A stretch of 64,000 bases of DNA from contig NZ_JACDUR010000005.1 of NCBI RefSeq assembly GCF_013761175.1, positions 716,970-780,969 of the forward strand, in the 5' to 3' direction. The translations under genes were made by a program, and so were the position numbers. The notes under the pieces were generated by a model, which was given only the letters and a program-made list of their open reading frames with translations, was not told the DNA's origin and ran no database searches. This DNA is from Nonomuraea soli (GTDB taxonomy: Bacteria > Actinomycetota > Actinomycetes > Streptosporangiales > Streptosporangiaceae). This document shows positions 7,281-15,691 of the stretch, piece by piece; positions within the stretch are counted from its first letter, which is position 1; every line of letters starts with the position of its first letter.

Positions 7281-7340
7281 ACTCATGTGAACACGGCGAG
7301 GTTGAGAGATCAAGGGCTGGGTCGGTAACGGACAATTCCC
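7281..7340 (-). promoter_or_regulatory. Conserved 60-bp block upstream of peptide gene 2
   Basis: This is the counterpart of 5401-5460. On the minus strand it has GGGAAT, 6 nt, TTACC, 8 nt, CCTTGATCTC, then CGTGTTcACATgAGT. It lies just downstream of the ftsY terminator and ends 68 nt before the peptide ATG. The identical spacing of three motifs over 60 bp in otherwise diverged intergenic DNA points to a shared promoter/operator. Confidence 0.6.
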
Positions 7341-7342
7341 CA

Positions 7343-7377
7343 TAAAAAAGGAACACCCCACGATTCCTCGCGGGGTG
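7343..7377 (-). terminator. Rho-independent terminator of ftsY
   Basis: On the minus strand CACCCC (7377-7372) pairs with GGGGTG (7359-7354) around a 12-nt loop and is followed by TTCC and a run of six T (7349-7344). It lies 13 nt after the ftsY stop codon, and separates ftsY from the peptide/TPR cassettes. Confidence 0.8.
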
Positions 7378-7389
7378 CCCAAAACTATT

Positions 7390-8580
7390 TCAGTCTCCCA
7401 GAATGGCGTCCACGAACACCTCGGGGTCGAACGGAGCCAGGTCGTCGGCGCCCTCGCCCAGTCCCACCAGCTTCACGGGTACGCCCAGTTCACGCTGGAC
7501 CGAGACCACGATGCCGCCCTTGGCCGTGCCGTCGAGCTTGGTCAGCGCGATGCCGGTGATGTTCACCACCTCGGCGAACACCTGCGCCTGGCGCATGCCG
7601 TTCTGGCCGGTGGTGGCGTCGAGCACCAGCAGCACCTCGTCGACGGTCGAGCGCTTCTCGATGACCCGCTTGACCTTGCCGAGCTCGTCCATGAGGCCGG
7701 TCTTGGTGTGCAGGCGACCGGCGGTGTCGACGATGACGGTGTCGGCCTTCTCCTCCAGGCCCTTGGCCACCGCGTCGAACGCCACGGAGGCGGGGTCGCC
7801 GCCCTCGGGGCCGCGCACGACGTCGGCGCCGACCCGGTCACCCCAGGTCTGCAGCTGGTCGGCCGCCGCGGCACGGAAGGTGTCGGCCGCGCCGAGCACG
7901 ACCTTCTTGCCGTCGCCGATCAGCACGCGCGCCAGCTTGCCGGTCGTGGTGGTCTTGCCGGTGCCGTTGACACCGACGACCAGCACCACGGCCGGGCGCT
8001 CGCCGTGCTTGTCGACGTGGAGCGTGCGGTCGAGATCGGGATTGACCTGCGCCAGCAGCTGCTCGCGCAGCAGGCCGCGCACCTCCGAAGGCGTGCGGCT
8101 GCCCAGGACCTTCACCTTGGTGCGCAGCTCGCCCACGATCTCCTGCGTCGGCGTGACACCAAGATCCGCGGTGAGGAGGGTCTCCTCGATCTCCTCCCAG
8201 ACGTCCTCGTCGAGGCGGTCACGGGAGAGCAGCTCCAGCAGGCCCTTGCCCAGGGCGTTCTGCGAACGGGCCAGCCGGGCGCGCAGGCGCACCATGCGCC
8301 CCGCCGACGGCAGCGGAACGTCAACCTCGGCGAGCTCCGGAGCCTTGACTAGCTCCTGGGCGGGCTGGGCTGGAGGCGGCAGCGTGGTCGTCGCGCCGCC
8401 CTCGTCGGCCTGGGCCGGGGCGGAAGCGGCGGGAGCCTCCTTCTCCGCTTCCTCGACCTTCGGCGGCGCCGCGGGCGGCGGCACCGGCTTGGAGGATCGC
8501 CGGAACATGAAGAACAGGCCACCGGCCGCCAGCAGGGCGACCAGGGCCACGATCACGATGAGGAGAAGAGAATCACTCAC
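7390..8580 (-). CDS. ftsY: Signal recognition particle receptor FtsY
   Basis: A 396-residue SRP GTPase that docks the ribosome-SRP complex at the membrane and delivers nascent membrane proteins to the Sec translocon. It starts with a true transmembrane segment (SLLLIVIVALVALLAAGG), then an acidic/proline-rich linker (about 30-90), the NG domain with P-loop GVNGTGKTTT (about 199), DTAGR (about 285) and TKLDG (about 345). The N-terminal helix is normal for actinobacterial FtsY. It lies 41 nt downstream of smc on the same strand and ends at its own terminator, so smc-ftsY is probably one transcript. Confidence 0.97.
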   Translation of the reverse strand: MSDSLLLIVIVALVALLAAGGLFFMFRRSSKPVPPPAAPPKVEEAEKEAPAASAPAQADEGGATTTLPPPAQPAQELVKAPELAEVDVPLPSAGRMVRLRARLARSQNALGKGLLELLSRDRLDEDVWEEIEETLLTADLGVTPTQEIVGELRTKVKVLGSRTPSEVRGLLREQLLAQVNPDLDRTLHVDKHGERPAVVLVVGVNGTGKTTTTGKLARVLIGDGKKVVLGAADTFRAAAADQLQTWGDRVGADVVRGPEGGDPASVAFDAVAKGLEEKADTVIVDTAGRLHTKTGLMDELGKVKRVIEKRSTVDEVLLVLDATTGQNGMRQAQVFAEVVNITGIALTKLDGTAKGGIVVSVQRELGVPVKLVGLGEGADDLAPFDPEVFVDAILGD

Positions 8581-8621
8581 AAGTGTTTAGTTTTCCAGAT
8601 CAACCCAGATGCTCACGACGA

Positions 8622-11600
8622 TCAGACACGTTCGCGCAGCCGCTGGCTCACCACCTGGGTCACGCCGTCGCCGCGCATCGACACGCCGTAGAGGGCGTCG
8701 GCGATCTCCATCGTGCGCTTGTTGTGCGTGATCACAATGAGCTGAGAGCTCTGCCGCAGCTCCTCGAACAACGTCAGCAGGCGCTGCGTGTTGGTGTCGT
8801 CGAGGGCCGCCTCGACCTCGTCCATCACGTAGAACGGCGAGGGCCTGGCCTTGAAGATGGAGATCAGGAACGCCACCGCGGTCAGCGAGCGCTCACCGCC
8901 CGACAGCAGCGACAGCCGCTTGACCTTCTTGCCCGGCGGTCGCGCCTCGACCTCGATGCCGGTGGTCAGCATGTCTTCTGGCGCGGTCAGGATCAGCCTG
9001 CCGTCGCCACCGGGAAAGACCCGGCCGAAGATCTGCTCGAACTCGCGCGCCACGTCGTCGTAGGCGGCGGCGAACATCTGCTGCACCCGGTCGTCGACCT
9101 CCTTGACGACCGTCAGCAGGTCGCGCCGGGTCTTCTTGAGGTCTTCGAGCTGGCTGTTGAGGAAGGCGTGACGCTCCTCCAGCGCCGCGAACTCCTCCAG
9201 CGCCAGCGGGTTGACCTTGCCGAGCTGCGTCATCTGCTTCTCGGCGATGCGCGCCCGCTTCTCCTGCTCCTCACGGACGTACGGCACCGCGGGATCGCCG
9301 GGCACCGGCGCCTGCGGACCGTACTCGGCGATCAGCGAGTCGGTCTCGACACCGAACTCCTCCATCGCCCGCACCTCGAGCTGCTCCAGCCGCAGGCGCT
9401 GCTCGGTGCGGGCGACCTCGTTGCCGTGGACCCGGTTGACGAGCTTGTCGAGCTCGTGGCCCAGCTCGCGCACGTGGGCGCGCACCTGCTTCAGCTCGGC
9501 GTCGATGGCGACCCTGGCCAGGTCGGCGTCGTCGCGCTCGCGACCCGCCTGCTGGATGGAGGCCGCCAAGGTCGACAGCACCCGCCCGGCGGCGTCGGCG
9601 ATCTGCTCGGCCAGCGCCGCCTGCCTGCGCCGCTTCTCGCGCTGCTCGACCGCCCTGACCCGCTCCTCACGCTCCTGCTGGGCCTGGCGCACCAGCTGGT
9701 CGGCCCGGCCCTCGACGCCCCTGACCCGCTCCTCCGCGGTGCGGACCTGCAGGCGCGACTCCATCTCGCGCTGCCGGGCGGCGTCGCGGGTGGCGGCCAG
9801 CTCGTCGCGGGTGTCGGTGGTGGGCTCTGCCTCCAGCTCCTGGGCGTACTCGGCCTCGGCCAGGCGCATCTCCAGCTCGGCCGCCTCCTCTTGGCCCTCC
9901 GCCCTGGACTCCTCGGCCGCGCGCACGCTGGTGTTGAGGCGCGCCGCCTCGGCCTCGGCCGCCTTGGCCGCCGCCTCCAGCTGCGCCACCCGCCTGGCCG
10001 CGGCGGCGTTGCGCTGGTCGGCCTCGCGCTGCCTGGCCCTGACCTGGTCGAGCCGGCGCTGGGAGTCGGTCACCCCTGCCTGGGCGCTGCCCGCCTCCTG
10101 CTGAGCCGTCGCCACCCCCGCCTGGGCCGCTTCGAGAGCGGCCTGGGCGGTGTGCTCGGCCTCCAGCGCGGTGTCGAGGCCCTGGGCGGTGGTCTCGGCG
10201 GTGAGGCGGGCCTCCTCCAGGGCCGCCACGGCCTCGTCGAGCGCCGCACGGACCTGGAGCACGCTCGTGCCACCGGCGGAGCCGCCGTGGGCGGTATGGG
10301 CGCCGACCAGGTCGCCGTCCTTCGTGACGGCCTTCAGCGACGGGTCGCCTTCGACGAGGGAGCGGGCCTGGTCGAGGGTGTCGACGACCACGATGCCGTC
10401 GAGGAGGTGGTCGAGGGCGGCTCTCAGCTCGCCGGGAACCGTCACCAGGTCGGCGGCCCACTGCCCGGCCGCGAGAGCGCGCCGCGCCCCGCCGTACGGC
10501 TCCTCGCCGTGGCGGCGCCCGGAAAGAGCGGCTTCGGAGCCCGTGCCGGTGCCCGCCACGACGAGGGCGGCGCGGCCGCCGCCTGAGGCGCGCAGGTGCT
10601 CCAGCGCCTCCACGACCGACTCCAGCGACTTCACCGTCACCGCCTCGGCGGCGGCACCCAGGGCGGCCGCGATGGCCGCCTCCGCGCCCGGAGCGACCGT
10701 CAGCGAGGTCGCCAGCGGGCCCAGCACTCCCGGCAGGGACGCCGCCAGCAACGCGGCGCCGCCGTCGGCCCCCTGCGCCAGTCCCAGCTCCAGGGCCTCC
10801 CGGCGGGCCTCCAGCGCGGCCACGGCTCGCTGGGCCGCCTGGTCGGCGGCTCGGGCCGTGCCGACGGCCGCCTTGGCCGACTGCAGCGCCGATCGGGGCC
10901 CGCCCAGCGCGGCGGAGGCGGCCTCGACGGCCTCCTGCGCCTCGATCGCCAGCGCGCGAGCCTCCTCCAGGGCGGCCTCGGCCACCGCGAGATCGGCGGC
11001 GAGCTCCGGATCGGCCTCCGGTTCCTCGTCGCGCGCGGCGGCCAGCTCGTCGTCCGCGCTCTGGGCGCGGGCGGCGGCGTCGAAGACGGCCTTCTGGAGC
11101 CGCCCGATCTCCTCCTCCGCCGCGCGGACCCGGCTGCGCGCCGCGTCGACCTGGCCTCGGAGTCTCACGAGCTCCTCGCGGCGGGAGGCGGCGGCGCGGG
11201 CGGCGGCGGCCAGCACGCGCTCCTCCTCGGCCAGGGCCGCCTCGGCGTGCTGGCGGGCCTCGACGGCCTCCTCCATCAGCTCCTGGGCGGCCTCCAGCTC
11301 GGCGGCCAGGATGAGCTCCTGCTCGCGCGCCTCGACGGCCTCGCGCTCGAGCTCCTCGGGATCACGCCCGCGCCGCTCGATCGCGGCGGCGTCGAGGGCG
11401 TGGCGGTGGCGCTCGCGGGCCAGCTGCTCCAGGCCCGTGATGCGCTCGCGCAGCGACGACAGCCGGAAGTAGGTCTCGTGGGCGGCCGACAGCCGGGGCT
11501 GGGCCTCGGCCTCCGCCGTCTCCAGGGCGGCCTCGCGCTCCTGGCCCTCCTCGAGGGAGGCCTCGACCTGGGCGCGCCTGGCGACGATCGCCGCCTCGTC

Positions 11601-12338
11601 GGCGGCCTCGCGCTCCAGGGTGGCGCGCAACGTCACCACGTCGTCGGCGAGCAGCCGCAGGCGGGCGTCGCGCAGGTCGGCCTGGATGACCGCGGCCTTG
11701 CGGGCGATCTCCGCCTGCCGGCCCAGCGGCTTGAGCTGGCGGCGCAGCTCGGTGGCCAGGTCTTGCACGCGGGTCAGGTTGGCCTGCATGGCGTCGAGCT
11801 TCCGCAGTGCCTTCTCCTTGCGCTTGCGGTGCTTCAGGACGCCCGCGGCCTCCTCGATGAAGGCGCGCCGGTCTTCGGGGCCGGCGTGCAGGACCGCGTC
11901 GAGCTGGCCCTGGCCGACGATGACGTGCATCTCGCGCCCGATGCCCGAGTCGGACAGGAGTTCCTGGATGTCGAGCAGGCGGCAGGTGTCGCCGTTGATC
12001 GCGTATTCGGACTGCCCGCTGCGGAACATCAGCCGGCTGATCGTCACCTCGGTGTAGTCGATCGGCAGCGCGCCGTCGGAGTTGTCGATCGTCAGCGTGA
12101 CCTCGGCGCGGCCCAGCGGCGGGCGCGAGGAGGTGCCGGCGAAGATGACGTCTTCCATCTTGCCGCCGCGCAGCGACTTGGCGCTGTGTTCGCCCATGAC
12201 CCAGGCCAGGGCGTCGACGACGTTGGACTTGCCGGAGCCGTTGGGCCCGACGACGCAGGTGATGCCCGGCTCGAAGCGCAGGGCGGTCGCGGAGGCGAAG
12301 GACTTGAAGCCGCGCAGGGTGAGGCTCTTGAGGTACAA
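8622..12338 (-). CDS. smc: Chromosome segregation ATPase SMC
   Basis: A 1238-residue condensin subunit. The N-terminal head opens MYLKSLTLRGFKSFA with Walker A GPNGSGKSN (31-39), followed by a long coiled coil, a hinge around residues 510-670 (LPGVLGPLATSLTV onward), a second coiled coil and the C-terminal head with signature LSGGE (about 1142) and Walker B FYVMDEVEAALDD. It organises and separates chromosomes together with ScpA and ScpB, which are not encoded here. Very high Ala/Glu/Arg content in the coils produces long spurious reading frames on the opposite strand. The order of smc upstream of ftsY is typical of actinobacteria. Confidence 0.98.
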   Translation of the reverse strand: MYLKSLTLRGFKSFASATALRFEPGITCVVGPNGSGKSNVVDALAWVMGEHSAKSLRGGKMEDVIFAGTSSRPPLGRAEVTLTIDNSDGALPIDYTEVTISRLMFRSGQSEYAINGDTCRLLDIQELLSDSGIGREMHVIVGQGQLDAVLHAGPEDRRAFIEEAAGVLKHRKRKEKALRKLDAMQANLTRVQDLATELRRQLKPLGRQAEIARKAAVIQADLRDARLRLLADDVVTLRATLEREAADEAAIVARRAQVEASLEEGQEREAALETAEAEAQPRLSAAHETYFRLSSLRERITGLEQLARERHRHALDAAAIERRGRDPEELEREAVEAREQELILAAELEAAQELMEEAVEARQHAEAALAEEERVLAAAARAAASRREELVRLRGQVDAARSRVRAAEEEIGRLQKAVFDAAARAQSADDELAAARDEEPEADPELAADLAVAEAALEEARALAIEAQEAVEAASAALGGPRSALQSAKAAVGTARAADQAAQRAVAALEARREALELGLAQGADGGAALLAASLPGVLGPLATSLTVAPGAEAAIAAALGAAAEAVTVKSLESVVEALEHLRASGGGRAALVVAGTGTGSEAALSGRRHGEEPYGGARRALAAGQWAADLVTVPGELRAALDHLLDGIVVVDTLDQARSLVEGDPSLKAVTKDGDLVGAHTAHGGSAGGTSVLQVRAALDEAVAALEEARLTAETTAQGLDTALEAEHTAQAALEAAQAGVATAQQEAGSAQAGVTDSQRRLDQVRARQREADQRNAAAARRVAQLEAAAKAAEAEAARLNTSVRAAEESRAEGQEEAAELEMRLAEAEYAQELEAEPTTDTRDELAATRDAARQREMESRLQVRTAEERVRGVEGRADQLVRQAQQEREERVRAVEQREKRRRQAALAEQIADAAGRVLSTLAASIQQAGRERDDADLARVAIDAELKQVRAHVRELGHELDKLVNRVHGNEVARTEQRLRLEQLEVRAMEEFGVETDSLIAEYGPQAPVPGDPAVPYVREEQEKRARIAEKQMTQLGKVNPLALEEFAALEERHAFLNSQLEDLKKTRRDLLTVVKEVDDRVQQMFAAAYDDVAREFEQIFGRVFPGGDGRLILTAPEDMLTTGIEVEARPPGKKVKRLSLLSGGERSLTAVAFLISIFKARPSPFYVMDEVEAALDDTNTQRLLTLFEELRQSSQLIVITHNKRTMEIADALYGVSMRGDGVTQVVSQRLRERV

Positions 12339-12434
12339 GCAGTCGCCCCTTCCCTTGACAGCGCTTCCGGGAAAGCCTACTGGTCCTCACTGCCCGGCGA
12401 GGGCCGCTGTAGCCACTGATCAGGGAAATGACGA

Positions 12435-12460
12435 AGGGACGTCCCATCCGGAACGTCCCT
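12435..12460 (-). terminator. Putative terminator hairpin after the 64-aa gene
   Basis: AGGGACGT (12435-12442) and ACGTCCCT (12453-12460) form a perfect 8-bp stem with a 10-nt loop. It lies between the 64-residue gene and smc, both on the minus strand. No T-run follows, which is common for actinobacterial terminators, so the direction and strength are uncertain. Confidence 0.5.
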
Positions 12461-12482
12461 GTGATTTAGCGCTTCCGTCCAC

Positions 12483-12677
12483 TCACGTGAGTGCCGGCTC
12501 GCGCTCCTGCAGGCGGTTGTACGCCTCATCCCGACTTTGGGCCGCAAGAGCGTCGTTCTGAGCCTGAAGTCGGATGAGTTCTGCCTCCAGATCCCGGATT
12601 CGCTGCTGTAGACGGCGCATCTCCGAGACCATCCGAGGGTCAGGACCGCCGACGTGGCCGAGTAGAGCCTTCGCCAT
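12483..12677 (-). CDS. Small conserved coiled-coil protein
   Basis: A 64-residue protein beginning MAKALLGHVGGPDPR and continuing as a charged helix with heptad-like spacing (MRRLQQRIRDLEAELIRLQ), so most of it should be a coiled coil. To my knowledge similar short proteins are found beside smc and acyP in many actinobacteria, which supports a real gene, but I know no assigned function. GGACCCTTTACC precedes the ATG and is a weak ribosome-binding region. It could serve as a small scaffold or dimerising factor (inference). It is upstream of smc, separated by a putative terminator. Confidence 0.8.
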   Translation of the reverse strand: MAKALLGHVGGPDPRMVSEMRRLQQRIRDLEAELIRLQAQNDALAAQSRDEAYNRLQEREPALT

Positions 12678-12869
12678 GGTAAAGGGTCCTCCACGCTGAG
12701 TGACCAGACTGGTTCGCGCACTTCTTCATTCCGCGGGAGGGGTGCGCGTGGTACCTAACAAGAGTCGCACCGGCAGAGTGGGCGGTCAAGTTGAACGCAC
12801 CGCATAGACCTACCTGTGGGCACTCCCGACATACAACTATACCCTATTTGGTGCGTTTCGCGGAAGGGG

Positions 12870-13154
12870 CTACCGTTCTACAAACCCGGCCAAACTACCT
12901 CGGGCTTCACTCCAGCGTTCCACCACTCCATGGACCTCGCCCGGCGTGTCGCAACCACGGAGCAGGCCGAGGAGCTTGACGCACCGGTCCTCAGGGCCCT
13001 CCGCAACGACTTCCACGCGCCCGTCGGGCATGTTGCGCGCCCAGCCGGCGAGCCCCAGCTCCAGAGCGCGGGCCCGGGTCCACCAGCGGAAGCCGACCCC
13101 CTGGACCCGCCCACGCACCCAGGCGGTGATCCTCACCGGGGCTTGCGCTGGCAT
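12870..13154 (-). CDS. acyP: Acylphosphatase
   Basis: A 94-residue single-domain enzyme that hydrolyses carboxyl-phosphate bonds of acylphosphates. The family signature is clear: VRGRVQGVGFRWWTR contains the phosphate-binding loop and catalytic Arg, and GWARNMPDGRVEV contains the catalytic Asn. The length is standard. The ATG at 13154 lies inside the end of mutM (22-bp overlap), so the two genes are coupled; the order mutM-acyP in front of smc is common in actinobacteria. Confidence 0.94.
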   Translation of the reverse strand: MPAQAPVRITAWVRGRVQGVGFRWWTRARALELGLAGWARNMPDGRVEVVAEGPEDRCVKLLGLLRGCDTPGEVHGVVERWSEARGSLAGFVER

Positions 13155-13966
13155 TTCGGGCAGCTGAAAGAGGAGCGGTTCATGAACGGGTCACGCCTGA
13201 TCGGGGTGCCGCAGCGCGAGCACGGCTGCTCGCGCCTGCCGTACGCCTCCAGGGAACGCTCGAAGTAGCCGCTCTCGCCGTTGACGTTGACGTAGAGGCT
13301 GTCGAAGGAGGTGCCGCCCTGCGCCAGCGCGCTGGCCATCACCTCGCGCACGGCGGCGAGCAGCTCGGCGATCTTCGGCCCGGTGAGCGTCGCCGTCGGC
13401 CTGGCCCAGTGCAACCGGGCACGCCACAACGCCTCGTCCGCGTAGATGTTGCCCACGCCGCTGATCAGCGACTGGTCGAGCAACGCCCGCTTGATCTCGG
13501 TGTCACGCGCCCTGAGCCGCTTGGCGAACACCTCGTCGTCGAAGACGGGTTCGAACGGGTCGGGCGCGATGTGAATGATCGGCTCGGGAATGTCGCCCAC
13601 GAGAGGGCTGACCATCATCTCGCCGAAGGTGCGCTGATCGACGAAGCGCAGGTCGGGGCCGCCGTCGCTGAAGGCCACGCGGACCCTCAGATGGCGCTCC
13701 ACGACCGAGTCGACCAGCAGCTGCCCGCTCATGCCCAGGTGGGCCACGATCGCCTCACCCGAGTCGAGCGGGAGCCACAGGTACTTGCCGCGCCGCCGTA
13801 CGTCGGTGACCGTACGGCCCGCCAGAGCGGCGGAGAAGGCCGCCGCTCCGGGAAGGTGACGCCGGATCGCCCGCGGGTGCAGGACCTCGGCGAGCGTGAT
13901 GGTGCGGCCCTTGACCCACTGGTCCAGGCCCCGCCGCACCACCTCGACCTCGGGCAGCTCCGGCAT
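13133..13966 (-). CDS. mutM: Formamidopyrimidine-DNA glycosylase (Fpg/MutM)
   Basis: A 277-residue base-excision repair enzyme that removes oxidised purines such as 8-oxoguanine and nicks the abasic site. After Met removal it begins PELPEVE, giving the catalytic N-terminal Pro and Glu. HLGMSGQLL follows, and the C-terminus has a zinc finger with CSRCG and CPKC around a loop. The start codon shares one base with the stop of rnc (TGATG), and acyP overlaps its 3' end. It is part of the rpmF-rnc-mutM-acyP transcription run. Confidence 0.97.
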   Translation of the reverse strand: MPELPEVEVVRRGLDQWVKGRTITLAEVLHPRAIRRHLPGAAAFSAALAGRTVTDVRRRGKYLWLPLDSGEAIVAHLGMSGQLLVDSVVERHLRVRVAFSDGGPDLRFVDQRTFGEMMVSPLVGDIPEPIIHIAPDPFEPVFDDEVFAKRLRARDTEIKRALLDQSLISGVGNIYADEALWRARLHWARPTATLTGPKIAELLAAVREVMASALAQGGTSFDSLYVNVNGESGYFERSLEAYGRREQPCSRCGTPIRRDPFMNRSSFSCPKCQRKPR

Positions 13967-14709
13967 CAGGACCCTGCGGGCTGAGACTCGCGGGCCTCAC
14001 GGGCGGCGCGGATGCGGTTCCACGCGGCCTCGGCGGCCTGCTGCTCGGCCTCCTTCTTGGAGCGCCCGTTGCCGGTGCCGTAGGCCTGGCCGCTGACCCG
14101 CACCTCGGCGGTGAAGGACTTGGCGTGGTCGGGCCCGCTCTCCTCGACGTGGTACTCGGGCACACCCAGCGCCTCCGAGGCGGTGAGCTCCTGCAGCGAG
14201 GTCTTCCAGTCGAGCCCGGCGCCCAGCGAGGCGGACCGGATGATCAGCGGGTCGAAGAGCTGGTGCACGACCCTGAACGCCTCGTCGAGGCCCTTGTCGA
14301 CGTAGACGGCGCCGATCAGCGCCTCCAGCGTGTCGGCCAGGATCGAGGACTTGTCGCGCCCGCCGGTGCCCTCCTCGCCGCGGCCGAGCCGGAGATACTT
14401 GCCGAGCCCGAGATTGCGGGCGACGTCGGCCAGGGCACGCATGTTGACCACCGCGGCCCGGAGTTTGGCCAGCTGGCCCTCGGGCAGGTCGGGGTGGTTG
14501 CGATAAAGGGTGTCGGTGACGACGAGACCCAGCACCGAGTCGCCGAGGAACTCCAGGCGCTCGTTGGTGGGCAGTCCGCCGTTCTCGTAGGCGTAGGAAC
14601 GGTGCGTCAGCGCACGCTCGAGGATGTCGGGGTCGAGCTTGACCACGAGCACCTTGTCGAGCTCGTCACGCGCTACGTCGACGGCGATGGGTTTGGGAGC
14701 TGAGCCCAC
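13966..14709 (-). CDS. rnc: Ribonuclease III
   Basis: A 247-residue double-strand RNA endonuclease used in rRNA and mRNA processing. The RNase III domain has the signature NERLEFLGDSVLGL and the second metal-binding stretch DTLEALIGAVYVD; the C-terminal third is a dsRNA-binding domain ending in NGRSKKEAEQQAAEAAW. The GTG at 14709 is chosen because GAGGAGGAA lies 4 nt upstream; the frame is open for another 55 codons but that part has no family character. It is coupled to mutM by a TGATG overlap. Confidence 0.96.
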   Translation of the reverse strand: MGSAPKPIAVDVARDELDKVLVVKLDPDILERALTHRSYAYENGGLPTNERLEFLGDSVLGLVVTDTLYRNHPDLPEGQLAKLRAAVVNMRALADVARNLGLGKYLRLGRGEEGTGGRDKSSILADTLEALIGAVYVDKGLDEAFRVVHQLFDPLIIRSASLGAGLDWKTSLQELTASEALGVPEYHVEESGPDHAKSFTAEVRVSGQAYGTGNGRSKKEAEQQAAEAAWNRIRAAREARESQPAGS

Positions 14710-14848
14710 GTGCTTCCTCCTCGGACATCTTCCAGCGGCGAGCGATGGCTGGGAGATGCCCGAAAACGTGGTGGGCGTCGGGGACACGCTCCGGCGTCCA
14801 CCACGGCCGCGGGCTGACGAGCCACCGCGTCGCATCATGAACCGCGGA

Positions 14849-14873
14849 TGCCGACCGGCGGAACCGGTCGGCA
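14849..14873 (-). terminator. Putative terminator hairpin between rpmF and rnc
   Basis: TGCCGACCGG (14849-14858) and CCGGTCGGCA (14864-14873) form a perfect 10-bp stem with a 5-nt loop, 19 nt after the rpmF stop. There is no T-run. It may reduce read-through from the DUF177-rpmF pair into rnc, mutM and acyP. Confidence 0.6.
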
Positions 14874-14892
14874 CGTCGACGGTCGTGTGCGA

Positions 14893-15072
14893 TCAGGCAG
14901 ACGGCTCGATGACCTGGCGACGGTTGTAGGTGCCGCAGGTCGGGCACGCGATGTGCGGCTGCTTGGGCGAACGGCACTGCGGGCAGCTCACCAGCGCGAC
15001 AGCAGTCGTCTTCCACTGGGAGCGGCGGTGGCGAGTGTTGCTCCGCGACATCTTCCGCTTCGGGACGGCCAC
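14893..15072 (-). CDS. rpmF: 50S ribosomal protein bL32
   Basis: A 59-residue ribosomal protein starting at GTG (VAVPKRKMSRSNTRHRR) and ending RRQVIEPSA. Two cysteine pairs, CPQC and CPTC, form the zinc ribbon of the Cys-containing bL32 type. The gene starts 1 nt after the stop of the DUF177 gene, the normal bacterial pairing. It is short and GTG-started, so it is easily missed. Confidence 0.96.
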   Translation of the reverse strand: MAVPKRKMSRSNTRHRRSQWKTTAVALVSCPQCRSPKQPHIACPTCGTYNRRQVIEPSA

Positions 15073-15073
15073 G

Positions 15074-15619
15074 TCACTTCTCCTGATCGTTCTCGGTAAC
15101 CAAACCTTGCAACGACGCCCAGCGGGCGTCGATCTTCTCGTGCCGGTGATCCGCGCCGGCCTCGGCCAGCCTGATCCCGCACTCCACGCAGAGCCCCTGG
15201 CAGTCGTCTTGGCAGACGGGGCTCAGCGGCAGTGCGAGCACCGCCGCGTCGCGGAACGTCGGCTCGAGGTCGAACAGTTCGCCGTCGAGCAGCGAATCCT
15301 CCTCCGAGGAATCCTCGTCGGAGTAGAAGAACAGCTCCTGGAGTTCGACCTCGATCTCGTCGGAGACCGGTTCGAGGCACCGCACGCACTCCCCTGCCAG
15401 AGGAGCCCGGGCCGTGCCGCTCACGAGCACGCCTTCCATCACCGCTTCGAACCGGAGATCCAGTTCGACTTCGGCGTCCTTGGGAACGCCGATCATGTCG
15501 ACGCCGAGATCTGCCGGAGCCGGGAGAGACAGATGGATCTCTCGCATCGTGCCCGGCCGCCTGCCCAGATCGTGGGTGGAGAACACCCAGGGTGTGCGGG
15601 GGTCGAGGTGCTGAGTCAT
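15074..15619 (-). CDS. DUF177/YceD family protein
   Basis: A 181-residue soluble protein (MTQHLDPRTPWVFSTHDLGRR) of the YceD family, which in bacteria and plastids is encoded next to rpmF and is linked to 23S rRNA accumulation. Family features are CVRCLEP in the middle, an acidic stretch after it (DEDSSEEDSLLDGE), and CQDDCQGLCVECG near the C-terminus, a possible metal site. The ATG at 15619 is preferred over 15637 because GAGAG lies just in front. It is followed by rpmF after 1 nt. Confidence 0.9.
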   Translation of the reverse strand: MTQHLDPRTPWVFSTHDLGRRPGTMREIHLSLPAPADLGVDMIGVPKDAEVELDLRFEAVMEGVLVSGTARAPLAGECVRCLEPVSDEIEVELQELFFYSDEDSSEEDSLLDGELFDLEPTFRDAAVLALPLSPVCQDDCQGLCVECGIRLAEAGADHRHEKIDARWASLQGLVTENDQEK

Positions 15620-15691
15620 TCTGCTCTCGCTAGGCATGGCGAAGACCGTCGCCGTCGTACAAGGCCGAATAGAAACAATACCAGGCGCCAG

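Noticed and set aside
5405..7345. Plus-strand frame of about 646 codons over the TPR gene
   Set aside because: It is the mirror of the copy-2 TPR gene; it lacks any family motif, whereas the minus strand has conserved domains and a paralogue.
8583..12419. Long plus-strand reading frames antisense to smc (about 600-670 codons)
   Set aside because: They are low-information Arg/Leu/Gly-rich translations created by the GC-rich third positions of smc, which itself has clear SMC motifs on the minus strand.
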